Origin: Boswellia sacra
Taxonomy: Eukaryota; Streptophyta; Magnoliopsida; Sapindales; Burseraceae
DNA length: 64,000 bases
NCBI GenBank assembly: GCA_013180625.2
Contig: SNVD02013250.1
Location: 372,001 to 436,000 of the forward strand
Reading direction: 5' to 3'
Shown here piece after piece: positions 11,902 through 22,996 of the stretch. The notes beneath the pieces were generated by a model. The model was not told the origin of the DNA and searched no databases. It saw only the letters and a program-made list of their open reading frames with translations. Each line of letters starts with the position of its first letter. Within the stretch, counting starts at the first letter, position 1. The position numbers and the translations under genes are program-made.

Positions 11902-13097
11902 TAAGGATGGCAAAATTACCCGGCCAGGGCTGGGTACCCGGATTCCTGGCCCCGTATCGCCGGGGAATTGCCCGAATTTTTGGGAAGATTGGCCAGGGAC
12001 GGGGAGAGGAATCCCGGGGAACGCCCAGGGTCGGGCAGGGGCCGGGGACTAGGCTCCTCGGCTCGGCCCTGGCCCATAATAAATGTAAAAATACATTTTA
12101 TTTAATATAAACAAGCAACCTGACAAAACACTCGACAAAACTCGACGCGCTTGATAGAGCTCGACACGACTCGACATGTGAGTGTCGAGTGTCGAGTGTT
12201 GGATGCATCATCCAACACTCGACACTTACAAAATAGATTGATATCGAGTGTCGGTTGTGAATTCGACACAACACACATGTAAACATCGAATGTCAGATGC
12301 ATCATCCGACACTCAACACTTATATGTCGAGTCGTGTCGGATTCACAACCGACACTCAATATCCGTCTATTTTAGAGGACATCGAGTGTCGGATGATCCA
12401 TCCGACATTCGACGATTCATCCGACACTCGACACTTACAAAGTAGACTGATATCGAGTGTCAGTCGTGAATCCGACACAACATACATGTAAACATCAAGT
12501 GTCGGATGCATTATCTGACACTCGACACTTACATGTCAAGTCATGTCAGATTCACAACCGACACTCGATATCAGTCCATTTTAGAAGACATCGAGTGTCA
12601 GATGCATTATCCGACACTCAACGATGTATCCGACACTCGACACTTACATATCGAATCATGTCGGATTCACTACCGACACTCGATATCGGTCTATTTTAGA
12701 AGACATCGAGTATCAGATGGGTGTGGATGCATCATCCGACACTCAACATTTACATGTCTAGTAGTGTCGAGCGCGTCGAGTTTTGTCGAGCGTTTTGGCA
12801 GGTTGCTTGTTTTGGCTTTGTTTTTTTACCTTTTTGCATCATATTTAACTATAACGGCCTTGTATTTGCTCACAAAAACGAATATAAGTACAATTTTTTA
12901 AAACAAAAAACAGAATTAAAAAATCCGGGTACATATCCGGGGAATTCAATTCCCCAGCCTCGGGATTAAATTCCCCAGCCCTGGCCGAGCCTCGGAATTT
13001 TCGGAAAATTTTTCAGGGACGGGGATTCAAAAACCTTCCTGGGGCCGGGGCTAGGGATTGAGGTCCCCGGCCTGGCTCTGGGTTTTTGCCATCCCTA
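11902..13097. mobile_element. Non-autonomous hAT-like element inserted in MULE A mudrA
   Basis: The ends are TAAGGATGGCAAAA and TTTTTGCCATCCCTA, inverted repeats of hAT type. The flanks are ATTGGCAA (11894-11901) and ATTGGCAG (13098-13105), an 8-bp duplication with one mismatch. MULE B has the uninterrupted site near 31580. The subterminal parts are strikingly GC-rich (CCCGG, CCGGGG, CCAGG), as in many plant hAT miniature elements. The middle (12105-12815) is an inverted pair of the same GTCGAG/CTCGAC array seen in the MULEs, including a copy of the MULE leader TTTAACTATAACGGCCTTG at about 12845. No transposase is encoded. Confidence 0.85.
12105..12815. repeat. Palindromic GTCGAG/CTCGAC array inside the hAT-like element
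   Basis: The outer ends mirror each other: AAGCAACCTGACAAAACACTCGACAAAACTCGACGCG at the left against CGCGTCGAGTTTTGTCGAGCG...GCAGGTTGCTTG at the right. Within, a roughly 110-bp unit recurs about five times (CATCGAGTGTCGGATGCATCATCCGACACTCGACACTTACATGTCGAG...), each with its own 12-bp-arm hairpin. Confidence 0.85.
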
Positions 13098-15679
13098 ATT
13101 GGCAGAGCATATACATGTAGTAATGTTTCAGTTGTATACCAATGGGCATAATAATCATGGCACGTCAGTAGGTTCATACAACAGCTAACACATGTGCACA
13201 CGGAAGCTAGTCAAGATCAAACACCCTGCACGTACATGTCCAAGCGTGCATGGCAAAAACGTTGACATGGTTGTTGCCTCTCATCTCGTACATAGTAAGA
13301 GAGATACCACTAACCCTCATACGTTCGCCCTCCTTTAAATGGTCATCCATCAACTTGTTAGCCCACGGCAAGAGATGTAATTCTTAGTTAGCAAATAACT
13401 CTCGACGCTCATAGAACCATTGCTACAAGTTCGTCCGATAATAATCTGCTAACAATGTAACGGGAATGAATCGCCCATGTCGCAAACAGCTGTTCATCAA
13501 CTCAGTTATATTTGTTGTCATGATGTTATACCGTCAGCCATGAAACTGTAAACGTGCATATTTATCGACTCCAATCTCTCAAAGATAAATTGCTGCTACG
13601 GGCATATACGATTCAATTTGTCGCATATGATAGTTGAAATCAGCATAGTGATATGTCCTTACAGCTCAGGGAGTATATATCCAACAAAGTCTTATCCTTG
13701 AACGTAGCCTTCAAGTTACCCTTCAGATGATGAATGCACAATCTATACAGTGTATGAGAAAAAACTTCTACAATGGCTCGTTCAATGCTACGATGACGGT
13801 CAGAAATGAAAACAAGATCTCGGACATTTCATACTACATGATCACGTAACTGTCTCATGAACCAGTTCCATGAGTATTCATTTTCAGAATACCCAACTTC
13901 AAATGCCAATGGGTATATTTGTTTATTTTCATCTATAGAAGAAGCCAAAAACATTGTACCTTTATATTTCCCTTTCAAAAAATATCCATCAACTGCGATA
14001 CTCGCTTAATTGATGATGCAAATTCAACAATAGAGGCCCCTATACTCGTGAAAAAGTATCTGAAATGGTTGTTGTCATCAGTTTCTAAAGTCGTTTTGGT
14101 CCCCGAGTTTGCTTTCTCAATCATGTACATGTATTGGGGGAGTAGTGGAAATGATTACTCATGAGATACGTGAAGTTCTGGCAAAGCTGCCTCCTTTGCC
14201 CTCCATGCCTTGTTGTATGTGATATTAACACCCAATGACTCCTGAACATAAAACATAATATCCTTCGGATGATATATTCTCAATGTCTCAACAAATTTGC
14301 TCTTAATATGTTTGCCAATCACATGTGTAGTTGCCTATTTGTGATTGGGTGAAGTCCGATTTCGGAGCATGTGTGATGGTTCTTATACTTTTTCACTTGG
14401 AAGAAATGTGAATCGGCTACCTTTGTGGCACGTAAACGCCATTTACAAGATTTAACACGACATACAACCTCAAACCTTGTTGCATTAGAGTTCCTCACCT
14501 TGAATTGAAAGTTGCGTCTTAATGCCAAATTTGATAACTTCTCACGAAGCTCGGTTTTGTTGTTAAACATCTGCCCAACTGCAACCCCAATCCCATCAAC
14601 TACAAACGATGAAGCATCATCGTCAACTATGGATGATGAATGCACAATAAGCGGCATCCACCTAAATGTGTTAGCCCGATAATTGTCATTTTTAGAGCCC
14701 AAATTAGCTTCTTCATATTTAGAATTTGCATCCATTCTCAGCTCATTGTTCGACACCGAATCTTGTTAATGTCCGTATAGTGGAGGAGTAGGTGTAGAGT
14801 GAATTAGGGAAGGAATGGTAAACGGCACATCCTAGTTCATATCATTCAAGATCGCCATCTGTTCATCATTATCAAAATGTGAATGCCTACATCCTGCCCA
14901 TCAACAATAAAATCATTCAAACTCTCATCCAAATCTTCAATATGAACAGTATAATCATCATTCTCATGGTCACCATCCTCACTAACATCATCACTACTAT
15001 CATCATAATCTTCATCACCACCATCGTCATCATTAACATCATCACTAGTATTATTAACATCAATATTGCATAAACTCTCAAACTCTCTAATGCTATCGGG
15101 ATGACGTACTAATCTCGATGACATCGACGAGGGCACCCCTTCTTCACCTAACACCCCAACTAACTTATGCCCTATATGTCCTGAGTATTGCTCAAAGTCA
15201 ATGCCAACGTCATCATTCAATTGTGGTTGTGCACAAACAGGAGTGGACTCACTTAATTGGTTGCTTCCACTTGCTGAGTGAAACAAAAAAGGATGAGAAA
15301 ATCTTTGTCACCTTCGTACTGCATCGAATCCTGACCTTTGTCTTAGCTTCTCCCTATCTTTAACTTTGACAATTAATGGTGTATATGATTATTGGTCCTC
15401 CAAACAATGTTGTATAAAAAAACAAACATCTTTGTTAATTTCAATAAGAGTAGGCATTGGCGGAACATCTTTAAAAGCAATTTGAACCTCTAAACTCATG
15501 TTATGCTTACGAAGATCACAACCCGTTTCAGTACTAATACAGTCAACCAACTCATTATAGGTAGCACACCTACGAATTATCAATGGCTTGGCCCTCCCAT
15601 CTATGTACAAATAACCATCATTCTCTTGCATAATCCAAGAACTATTGTATAGAATAAGTATGCGTAAAGTTTCCATATC

Positions 15680-16227
15680 CTGCATGATAGAGACATATCA
15701 TATAAGGTCCGTGGACAAAAAATTATTACGAAATTGCTTAAATAGGTCACAAAAATGACAATTCTATCCAAACGCTAGACATATCCGACGAATGCGCTCG
15801 ATGCTCGACGCTCGACACTCAACACACAAACTCGACAAAATACACATCCGACATTCGACACATTTGACATTCCACTCGACGCATTAACTCGACACTTGAC
15901 CGTAGACTCGGCACAATCCCTCGACACTCGACATGACTCTTCGACATGTCGAGAGTCGGTCTTATATGTCCAACACATTGAGCGATGTCGCTTGAAAGTC
16001 GTGTCTTCTTCCCCGTCGACTGCGATACCAGTTTTCTCAACGATTTGCAATTTTCAGCAAATTTTGACAAAAACCGCACTATCTCTAAGCTTAGTTCACA
16101 TACATATTCCTATTTTAAGCTACATAATATGGTTGACAGCTACGAAAACAAGAAATAATGAAAACATTACAACCTACTTCAACATTATTGTGCCATTTAG
16201 AAAGAGATTACGGAGAGTTTCCCTTAC
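15680..16227 (-). other. Predicted leader intron of MULE A mudrA, containing a CTCGAC array
   Basis: On the minus strand the donor AAG|GTAAGG (16227) is followed by the acceptor ATCATGCAG (15680), just before the start ATG at 15676. The equivalent sites are present in B (34832/34166) and C (44059/44794). The first exon is non-coding and adjoins the TIR. Confidence 0.65.
15775..15985 (-). repeat. Subterminal CTCGAC array of MULE A, right
   Basis: Dense copies of CTCGACACTCGACA, CTCGACAAAA and ATCCGACATTCGACA over about 210 bp, in inverse orientation to the array at the left end. It lies inside the mudrA leader intron. Confidence 0.85.
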
Positions 16228-16344
16228 CTTGTTGCTCAGCTTCAACTCTAAGATTAAATAATGAGATGAAATGAAACAAAGGTGTTGAAGAGTGTTTCGG
16301 ACAGTGGAGGAAAGAGTGACAATGCTTCTTTCTTCTTTCTTTTC

Positions 16345-16468
16345 AACAATGAGTTTCAAAGGGCATTTTAGTTATTTAACGAAGAAAGTGTCTATACAAT
16401 TAAAATTTTTCAGGACAAGTCTATATTTCACTAAAGGCCCCTAATTTTGTCTATTTTTTTAATTTTCT
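16345..16468 (-). repeat. MULE A right TIR
   Basis: The reverse complement of the left TIR over about 120 bp with mismatches. It is followed by CTTTTAATTT at 16469-16478, the probable target duplication. Confidence 0.85.
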
Positions 16469-16478
16469 CTTTTAATTT

Positions 16479-17801
16479 TATTACAATATTTTCTTTCTTT
16501 TTCTCTTTCTTTCTGGTGAATAAACACTTTCCTTTCCCATTGCTTACTGTTGCTTGTCCCATCTTCCTCTTAGAGATAGAAGTTGTTTCTACTACTAGAT
16601 ATCTGAATTTACTTCACGATGTGTTACCTGTGAAACCCGGATGTAATGTTTCAAAATCTGGACATACTCAAGCAGAATTAGATGAAGAGGGACGATAACC
16701 AAAAAATGAGTTTTGGAGCTCATTTTATGACAAGTAACATATAGAAGACTGAAGAGAGATGAACAATATTACTAATGATAGTCATTTTCTATATTGTGGA
16801 GGCAGATGGAAGGGTAAAGAGTATTTGTTCTTCCACTGTCATAAGGCCACAAGGGCAAAGGATTTGACATGTTAAGTCCATTTTAAGTTTGCAACCTGAC
16901 AATGATTGAACCAAAATGCTAAAAGATCAATAAGCAAGAACGAGCTATTCTTAGCATAGCAATGACTAGTGCACAGAAAGCTGACTTGTGTGTGAGAATT
17001 TTATTTGTGTATTTGAAAAATGCTCCAATGGAATGTTGCCTGTCATCTTCTGGTCATAGATTCTCTAGACATTTAAAACTGAAATCGACCTGGGCTAGAA
17101 AAACAGGAAAGAAATAAAAGAAAAAAAGCAAGATACTGCTTCTAAAAAATTAGCTGCAGCGTGCGTTTACTACTTTCATTAAGGAGCAATTGGACGTCCT
17201 AAGGAGTTCATATTTTTTCAATGTGTTTCTCTTACTTAAAATGAACTCTTCATTTCAATGACTTGGGATTTAAGTAGACATGTTCTGGAGTTTTAAAGAT
17301 ATCCTTGCTAAGTAGGCAATCATCCACGCTTAATTTTCTTTGCCAGAGAAAATTTGGATGAGATTGGTGTACCACGTTACTTGTTCGTCCATCGAATAAT
17401 GTCATGTCACCTACATATGATCTGCTGCCAAATGATATTATTGAACACTCACAAAGACACAAATGATGTGAGACGCTCCTCTATCCATATAATTTTTCGT
17501 TGTCTTTTTTAACATGATAAAAAGTAGACTGCTGGAGTGTTAGAAAACAAATATATGAGGCAAATTCTGATAGACTTACAACATGAGGCTAACATATATT
17601 GATTGAATAATTTGTTTCTGCGCTATAGAAAACAAAATGGATGGTTTTTTATATTGTTTTCAGAGTATCAAAATTTACTACTGCGACATCTAAAACAAAC
17701 ACATCTAAGGCATCTATCAACAATTGACCTAAATCTCTCTGAATGCCAATAAGTATCATACAGTAAACTTTTTTTTTTTTTTCATGAATTTTGAATGAGA
17801 C
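16479..17801. other. Intergenic DNA, no gene seen
   Basis: Sequence between MULE A and the 3' end of the lectin kinase gene. Only short unconvincing open frames are present. The final few hundred bases should include the kinase 3' UTR; a T14 run lies at 17769-17782. Confidence 0.55.
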
Positions 17802-19880
17802 CTAGCTGAAACGGCTCCTAGGGGTCAACCAGGGTGCATCATCTATAGTAGGACTGTGATCCACACCAAAATCCATTACTTCTTGGAAAGCTTCATGCAG
17901 ATCAGAACCAATGTTCACCACTGGCTTCTTTGCTGGTAAAAGAGGAAGTGGTGCTTCACCTCTGAGAATCCTTGAGGCTTCCTTCACTGTTGGCCTCTTC
18001 TCATGATTTGGATGCACACAACTCAGTCCCACCATGAGCATCCTTTGCATCTCTGACCTATCAAACTTCCCTCTCAATCTCAAATCAGCAGCATCAAGTA
18101 ATCTCCCCTTTTCCCACTGATCCCACACCCAATCAACAATCAAGTGCCCATCGTTATCCACAGGTCTTCTCCCTGTGGCCACCTCCAATACCACAACCCC
18201 AAAGCTGTAAACATCAGTTTTCTCTGATGGAACTCCAGAATAAACATATTCAGGGGCAAGATATCCCATAGTCCCAGCTGGTATTGTAGCTTCTCTTGTG
18301 ATACTACTATGTTCATACACTTCTGCTAAGCCAAAATCTCCAAGCTTTGCATTAAACTCTGCATCGAGCATTATGTTGCAAGACTTCACATCCCTATGAA
18401 TAATCTGTCTCTCACACTCCTCGTGAAGATAAGAAAGAGCAGAAGCAACCCCAAGGACTACATTCAACCTATTCTTCCATGAAAGCAAAGTCGCAGAGTT
18501 GGAATCGTTGTGAAGGATTTTGTCAAGGCTTCCATTGGGCAAGTATTCATAAACCAGGACTAGCTCAGTTCCCTCACAGCACCATCCTTGAAGTTGAACC
18601 AAATTTTTATGCCTCAAGTAACCCACCATTGTTGCAAACTCTGTGGTAAAAGGATTGCGAGTACAATCAATCAAATTAGCCCTTTCAAACCTCTTAACTG
18701 CCATTGCTCCACCAGAGGGAAGAGACCCTTTATAAACAGTGGCTGAAGCTCCCTCTCCAACTATTCTGTTCCTATGAAACCCCAATGTAGCTGATTTTAT
18801 CTCTGCAAGAGACAATTGTTTTGGTACATTATTTGGTTGTGAAGTACAAGCTTCCCTTTCTTTAACTCTTCGACTAAGATCCATCTTCTTCCTAATAAAA
18901 TAGAAACAGATTACAGCAATGATTATAATTGCGGAGAAGACAATTGATGCTAATCCACCAAATTTAAGAAACTTTTCTCTTATATTCGCTTTCTTATTTT
19001 GATGATCAACAGTACTGTTTTCAGAACCTGAATCGTCTGGATAGCACATCACACATTCCCCTCCTTCAACCATATCAGCAGGATTCGGAGAAGGATAAGA
19101 AGCAAAAGCCTTGAAGCGCCAATGCTCAACAACGTGCAGAGCTGAGCCTCGCCCATTTGCAGCTGAGAAGCCAACATGCATAAACTCTTTGAATTGCTTG
19201 GAGAGGTCAATCTGGACGACAAGAATTGGACTTTGAGGCCTAATACGAGAGTAGCCGGCCCACACCTGGATCAATTTCATTGCATCCCTGTACTCAATCC
19301 AAGCAGTAATCTGCCTCTCACTTTTAAGATCAATCCCTCTTGAAGCAGCATCTACCGAAGCAAAAGATATAACCGATTTAACATCAATGCCAATGTGATT
19401 CCCATTGATGTCTCCAAGTGAAGGATCAAAACTGGTATCAAATTCCACAGCAAAGAACGAATCTTGGGGGCTCAAAGCCGGTCCAGGAAGACCCATATAC
19501 CCATCAGAATGGCTAAAAGAATCAGCATTGGAGGTGATCAAGAAAGCAAAACCATCTCCAAATGGACACAGTGAAGAACGGATGATGGAGAAGGAGAAGC
19601 GACAAGAAAATGAAGCTGTTGTGTTAGTTGAAGGGTCAAGAAACCGAACAGGATAGAGATAGAGAGCTCTTCCAATCCCTAAAGAAGATGAAGAAGATGA
19701 TGATGAAGAGGGAGGTGAAGAGGAGAGGCAGGTGACTTCTTGAGTGAGGCTAATGGCATTGTGTCTAAAGTAGGCATCACCGTAAAGAGTGACGTTGCTT
19801 GCAGCCAAGGAGGCGAAGGTGAAGTTGAGAAAGATAAAGAAAGTGAGCCAGAAGAGAAGGAAAGAAGAAGAATGGTGCAT
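17802..19880 (-). CDS. L-type lectin receptor-like kinase (LecRK-S type)
   Basis: Intronless 692-residue receptor kinase of the plasma membrane. Residues 1-27 are a signal peptide. About 29-262 form the legume-lectin domain (NVTLYGDA start; GDG at 108-110; EFDT at 146-149; NGNHIGID at 159-166, the metal/sugar-loop region). A transmembrane helix is at about 309-329. The kinase domain (about 370-640) is complete: glycine loop GEGASATV, AVK lysine 396, HRDVKSCN with HRD at 495-497, DFG 515-517 and APE 542-544, so it is an RD kinase expected to be active. A serine run (about 57-66) lies in the lectin domain. The family senses extracellular ligands in defence or development. Overall likeness is to the singleton LecRK-S.6/S.7 group, and the exact orthologue is inferred rather than proven. 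The start is the first ATG of the frame and is followed directly by a good signal peptide. Confidence 0.93.
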   Translation of the reverse strand: MHHSSSFLLFWLTFFIFLNFTFASLAASNVTLYGDAYFRHNAISLTQEVTCLSSSPPSSSSSSSSSLGIGRALYLYPVRFLDPSTNTTASFSCRFSFSIIRSSLCPFGDGFAFLITSNADSFSHSDGYMGLPGPALSPQDSFFAVEFDTSFDPSLGDINGNHIGIDVKSVISFASVDAASRGIDLKSERQITAWIEYRDAMKLIQVWAGYSRIRPQSPILVVQIDLSKQFKEFMHVGFSAANGRGSALHVVEHWRFKAFASYPSPNPADMVEGGECVMCYPDDSGSENSTVDHQNKKANIREKFLKFGGLASIVFSAIIIIAVICFYFIRKKMDLSRRVKEREACTSQPNNVPKQLSLAEIKSATLGFHRNRIVGEGASATVYKGSLPSGGAMAVKRFERANLIDCTRNPFTTEFATMVGYLRHKNLVQLQGWCCEGTELVLVYEYLPNGSLDKILHNDSNSATLLSWKNRLNVVLGVASALSYLHEECERQIIHRDVKSCNIMLDAEFNAKLGDFGLAEVYEHSSITREATIPAGTMGYLAPEYVYSGVPSEKTDVYSFGVVVLEVATGRRPVDNDGHLIVDWVWDQWEKGRLLDAADLRLRGKFDRSEMQRMLMVGLSCVHPNHEKRPTVKEASRILRGEAPLPLLPAKKPVVNIGSDLHEAFQEVMDFGVDHSPTIDDAPWLTPRSRFS

Positions 19881-20109
19881 TGTAATGTATTAGAAGAAAT
19901 GGAAAGATGTTGATTGCTGGATAAACAGAGGATTTACAGAGATGTATTGAAAGAGAGTGAAAGAGAACTTGCCCTTTTTGTTCGTTTGATCTTGAAGCGA
20001 GTGTGTCTTGCTCTAGTAACATGCTAAAGAATCGGGGTCATGCCAGTTTTTGTGTGTGTGAGTGGGACATAGAGAGAGGGAGCGAGGTTTTGGAGGGAAA
20101 GAAACCCAG

Positions 20110-22990
20110 TTGGCTAAACCTCAAGATTCTTCATAGGCTCAGAATCAAACCCTTTTCTACACTTATGATGATTTTTGTTTTTAAAAACTTTTCTGGGTCA
20201 AATCATTTTAGTTTACTTGATAGCTGGCAACCCCGAAACGACCTATTAAACGGCCCTGATTATCTGATTAGTTTGCCATTTAAGCCAAGTTTTTCTTTTT
20301 TCTTCTTCTTTTAGGACTGGGTTTTCCCATGCAAGCACCTTTTTTGCCATTTCAGTTAAAAAGAAAAAACGGTGAAGCATAATCAATTTTTTGACCTTTT
20401 GACATACAGATTCTCGATCTTCTCTCTTCTACTGAATATGAAAGGTTTTATTTTTACCTCTCAACAATTATTGCCTTAGTGTGCATGATGTATACAGTGT
20501 GAGATCCGGAGATGTGGCCAGTAGAAGCCTTATTTACAGCTAAATTCTCAATGCCTCACTTGAGAAGAGAACTTTAAGCTAAAGTTTTGATGACCAGTAG
20601 CATTACCCGTAGTAATATCTTTCATTAGAATCCCTACATTTTTGTGCGTAGCCATAACAGAGGTCTTGTGCCAGTGTAGGAGAACCAACCTTAAGTCAAA
20701 TGGTAAAGTTGTATGCAATATCATTATCTTTATTAACTATAAATAGTCCTTTTTAATTATCTCTATACGCTCCATTTACAGACTTAGGTGAAGGTCTAGG
20801 ATGATAGCACTTGACCTTGACCTGGGATTTTCCTAAACTTTGGCCTTAGATTAGGTGGTGGATGAATCTGGTGGAGACTGGAGAGGGTGGCTTTTTCTGC
20901 CAGTCAAAACTGACTACAATTACATATCCACTAGATCAAATCAGACTCAGTACATGGTGACAAGTGCAATGGATAACAGTGATGGCCTTTGAATTATAAA
21001 CAAAAACCAAACTAAACAAAACATCCCAGGGGACTTCAGATATTATCCGCACAATGTTTTGAAAGAGGATTCCACTGCTAGAGTGTATAACTTCATGAAA
21101 GTACCATGAAGCACATGTGACACGTATGGAAAGCACTTCATTAGTGTACTACAAGCAACTTATGTCATAAATTTTAGCACATTCACTCTGTTGCAAGTTC
21201 TTCAACATCTAAACATCTAACAGCTTAGGGCATCGCTCCATGCAAAGAAAACACAGGTAATCTTCATATTCAATAACCCAGAAAGCCCAGGAGAAAGTTA
21301 CATCGGAACCAAAGCCTCACGAATTATCTCCACAGAAAGATCAAATGCAAGTATGCAGCAATATTATTGAAAATGAACATATCTGAAACCTGTACTTATT
21401 TAAAATCTATTTTCCTGCAGTTCTTTCATTGAAGGCATGATTACTTCATTCCTTGACTATTGTAGCAGAGCAGAGTTTGACTCCTATAATGCTCCATTTA
21501 TTCCACCAATTCAATTTATCCTCCATGGTAGAAAAAGCCGCCCAGCTTTTAACCATTCTGTAGTTCACTGCTTATGACCTGAAGCAGAAGGCTCGAGAAG
21601 TCTTAAAACTATACACGCTTGGACTGCATAGGAAAGACAGCCACCATGTCTCACTCACTACAGATAAACCTTTAGCCAGAAGATAAATTAGAAATGCTCA
21701 TAGCATATCTATCAGGCTAAACAACTCCTTGAACCTAAAATTATACACAATAACAGCAAATTAGCAATTCATTGCACATTGTCTGGAATAACCTCTTCTA
21801 TGTTGAGCAAAGTAGACTAGCTGACATAGAGAATAGAATATTTAGTATGTAAAGCTTTTAGCTCTCATTTGTCTCCAATTTCCAGGTAAAATAGAAGCTA
21901 ATCTATTTGTCTTTCCTTGGAAAAACAAGAATCACGGAACATATTTGTTAATGCTTGGAAATTTTAAATGCCAAATTCATGGGGACACTTAGAAAAGCTT
22001 CTACAGGGAACTGAAGAAACTATCCTATCTCACGGTTTCTTGAAAAGCATATATGGGTAGAACTTGTTCATTTTTACACAGAAGTTTAGATTAATTCAGT
22101 TTCATTCTGGAAATCAGGTAATTCTACAATCTAACATGCTAAGTGATATAGCAGGTCCATAATTCTTCTACTATGCCTAAAAACATGAGTGCACTTATCT
22201 TTGCCTTCTTTAAAGCAAATCTCAAGCACAAACTTAGGTCCCAGGATAAAAAATAGAACGCATAAATATCCATGCAATGCTACTTTAAACAATTTGCTAA
22301 TAATGAACCCTCAAGGCGCATGACCTATTTATTTTCAATTAGCTAGGCCAGAAAAAGAGGGGAAACCACAAAAAACGAGCACAAGTTGAGGGAAGCTGCT
22401 ACCCAGTTCCAATAATAAGGAACTATATCCTCAAATTGCAGAGTCAACAAAAACTATAGACCACTACAAACACATTGATTAATAAAGATAAAGAACACCT
22501 TAAAGGTTGAACAGATTTACTTAACAAATGCAATACCACAGATTAAATACAGTTTAAAAAATAGAAGACAAAATCACCAAGAGTTTACTTGAAGTGCCAA
22601 GTCTAAAGGTGTTTGCAAACCAGTCAAAGTGATGCACAATTGATAGTGTACGATTTACTCATATGCATTTGCAAGTGGGATAACCCTTATGCGTTGGATA
22701 CATACAAACTAGTAGAGATCATGAACCAAAAAGTACTGCAACAGAATTACTTGAAAATACACAGAATATTAACCTTGTCATATTCTAAGTGATATCAGTG
22801 GAATTTATAAAGATAAAAGTAATAACAAGACTCAAGTAATATCAAGGTGCATAATGCCAAAGGCAACACAAACATGCTAAGGGAAATAAATTAAAATTCT
22901 GCTTTCTCGGTAAACAAAATTTGCGATCAAAAAAGAATTTTAGTATGTCACCGAAACATAATGTACACCATCAGAGACTCTACCACAGCA
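20110..22990. other. Intergenic DNA between the lectin kinase and carrier genes
   Basis: About 2.9 kb without a convincing coding exon on either strand. The left part is the 5' flank of the lectin kinase; the right end should hold the 3' UTR of the carrier gene. No TE ends or RNA gene were recognised. Confidence 0.5.
20391..20403 (+). promoter_or_regulatory. Paired W-box-like sites upstream of the lectin kinase
   Basis: TTGACCTTTTGAC lies about 510 bp upstream of the kinase start. It is one full W-box (TTGACC) followed by a TTGAC core. WRKY factors bind such clusters and LecRKs are often WRKY-regulated, but short motifs occur by chance in DNA this AT-rich. Confidence 0.25.
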
Positions 22991-22996
22991 ATCAAA

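Larger units (their letters stand above)
11684..15676 (-). pseudogene. mudrA-type transposase gene of MULE A, disabled
   Basis: It starts at ATG 15676 (METLRILILYN), just after a CAG acceptor. In order it holds a PB1-like N-terminus, a Asp-rich acidic region, the MuDR DNA-binding zinc region (about 14319-14640; C...CKWRLRATKV..SHFFQVKKYKNHHTC), the MULE DDE domain (VDG about 14000; FISDRHRSIE with Asp at 13799-13801), a SWIM zinc finger (about 13200-13300) and a CCHC knuckle near 11740. It cuts and moves the element by recognising the TIRs. It is disabled by TAG 14832-14834 (shared with the other copies), TAA at HTAAQDS, a frameshift before the first Asp and the hAT-like insertion at 11902-13097. 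It ends at TGA 11684-11686. Confidence 0.85.
5821..16468. mobile_element. MULE A: two-gene Mutator-like element (DUF1985-Ulp1 gene plus mudrA)
   Basis: A 10.65-kb element bounded by TIRs that align over about 120 bp with mismatches (shared phrases AGATAAAATTAG, TTTAGTGAAATATAGAC, TACTTTCTTC and AACTAAAATGCCC). The DUF1985-Ulp1 gene runs rightwards from the left TIR and the mudrA transposase runs leftwards from the right TIR, so the two genes converge. Between them lie a 48-bp-type tandem repeat, direct repeats and a long hairpin. A 1.2-kb hAT-like element (11902-13097) interrupts mudrA. Both genes carry stops and frameshifts, so the element is not autonomous now. Confidence 0.9.

Noticed and set aside
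12100..12800. CRISPR-like array impression from regularly spaced palindromic repeats
   Set aside because: The genome is a plant nuclear one, and spacers are not unique: whole 110-bp units repeat and the words are irregularly spaced; it is a transposon subterminal array.
12248..12901. Several overlapping 60-130 aa open frames rich in DTRHS words
   Set aside because: They are by-products of the GTCGAG/CTCGAC array, which is open in many frames because its repeated word lacks stops; no coding signature.
14879..15073. Isoleucine/threonine-rich open frame on the plus strand
   Set aside because: It is the reverse complement of the Asp-rich GAT-repeat acidic region of MULE A mudrA.
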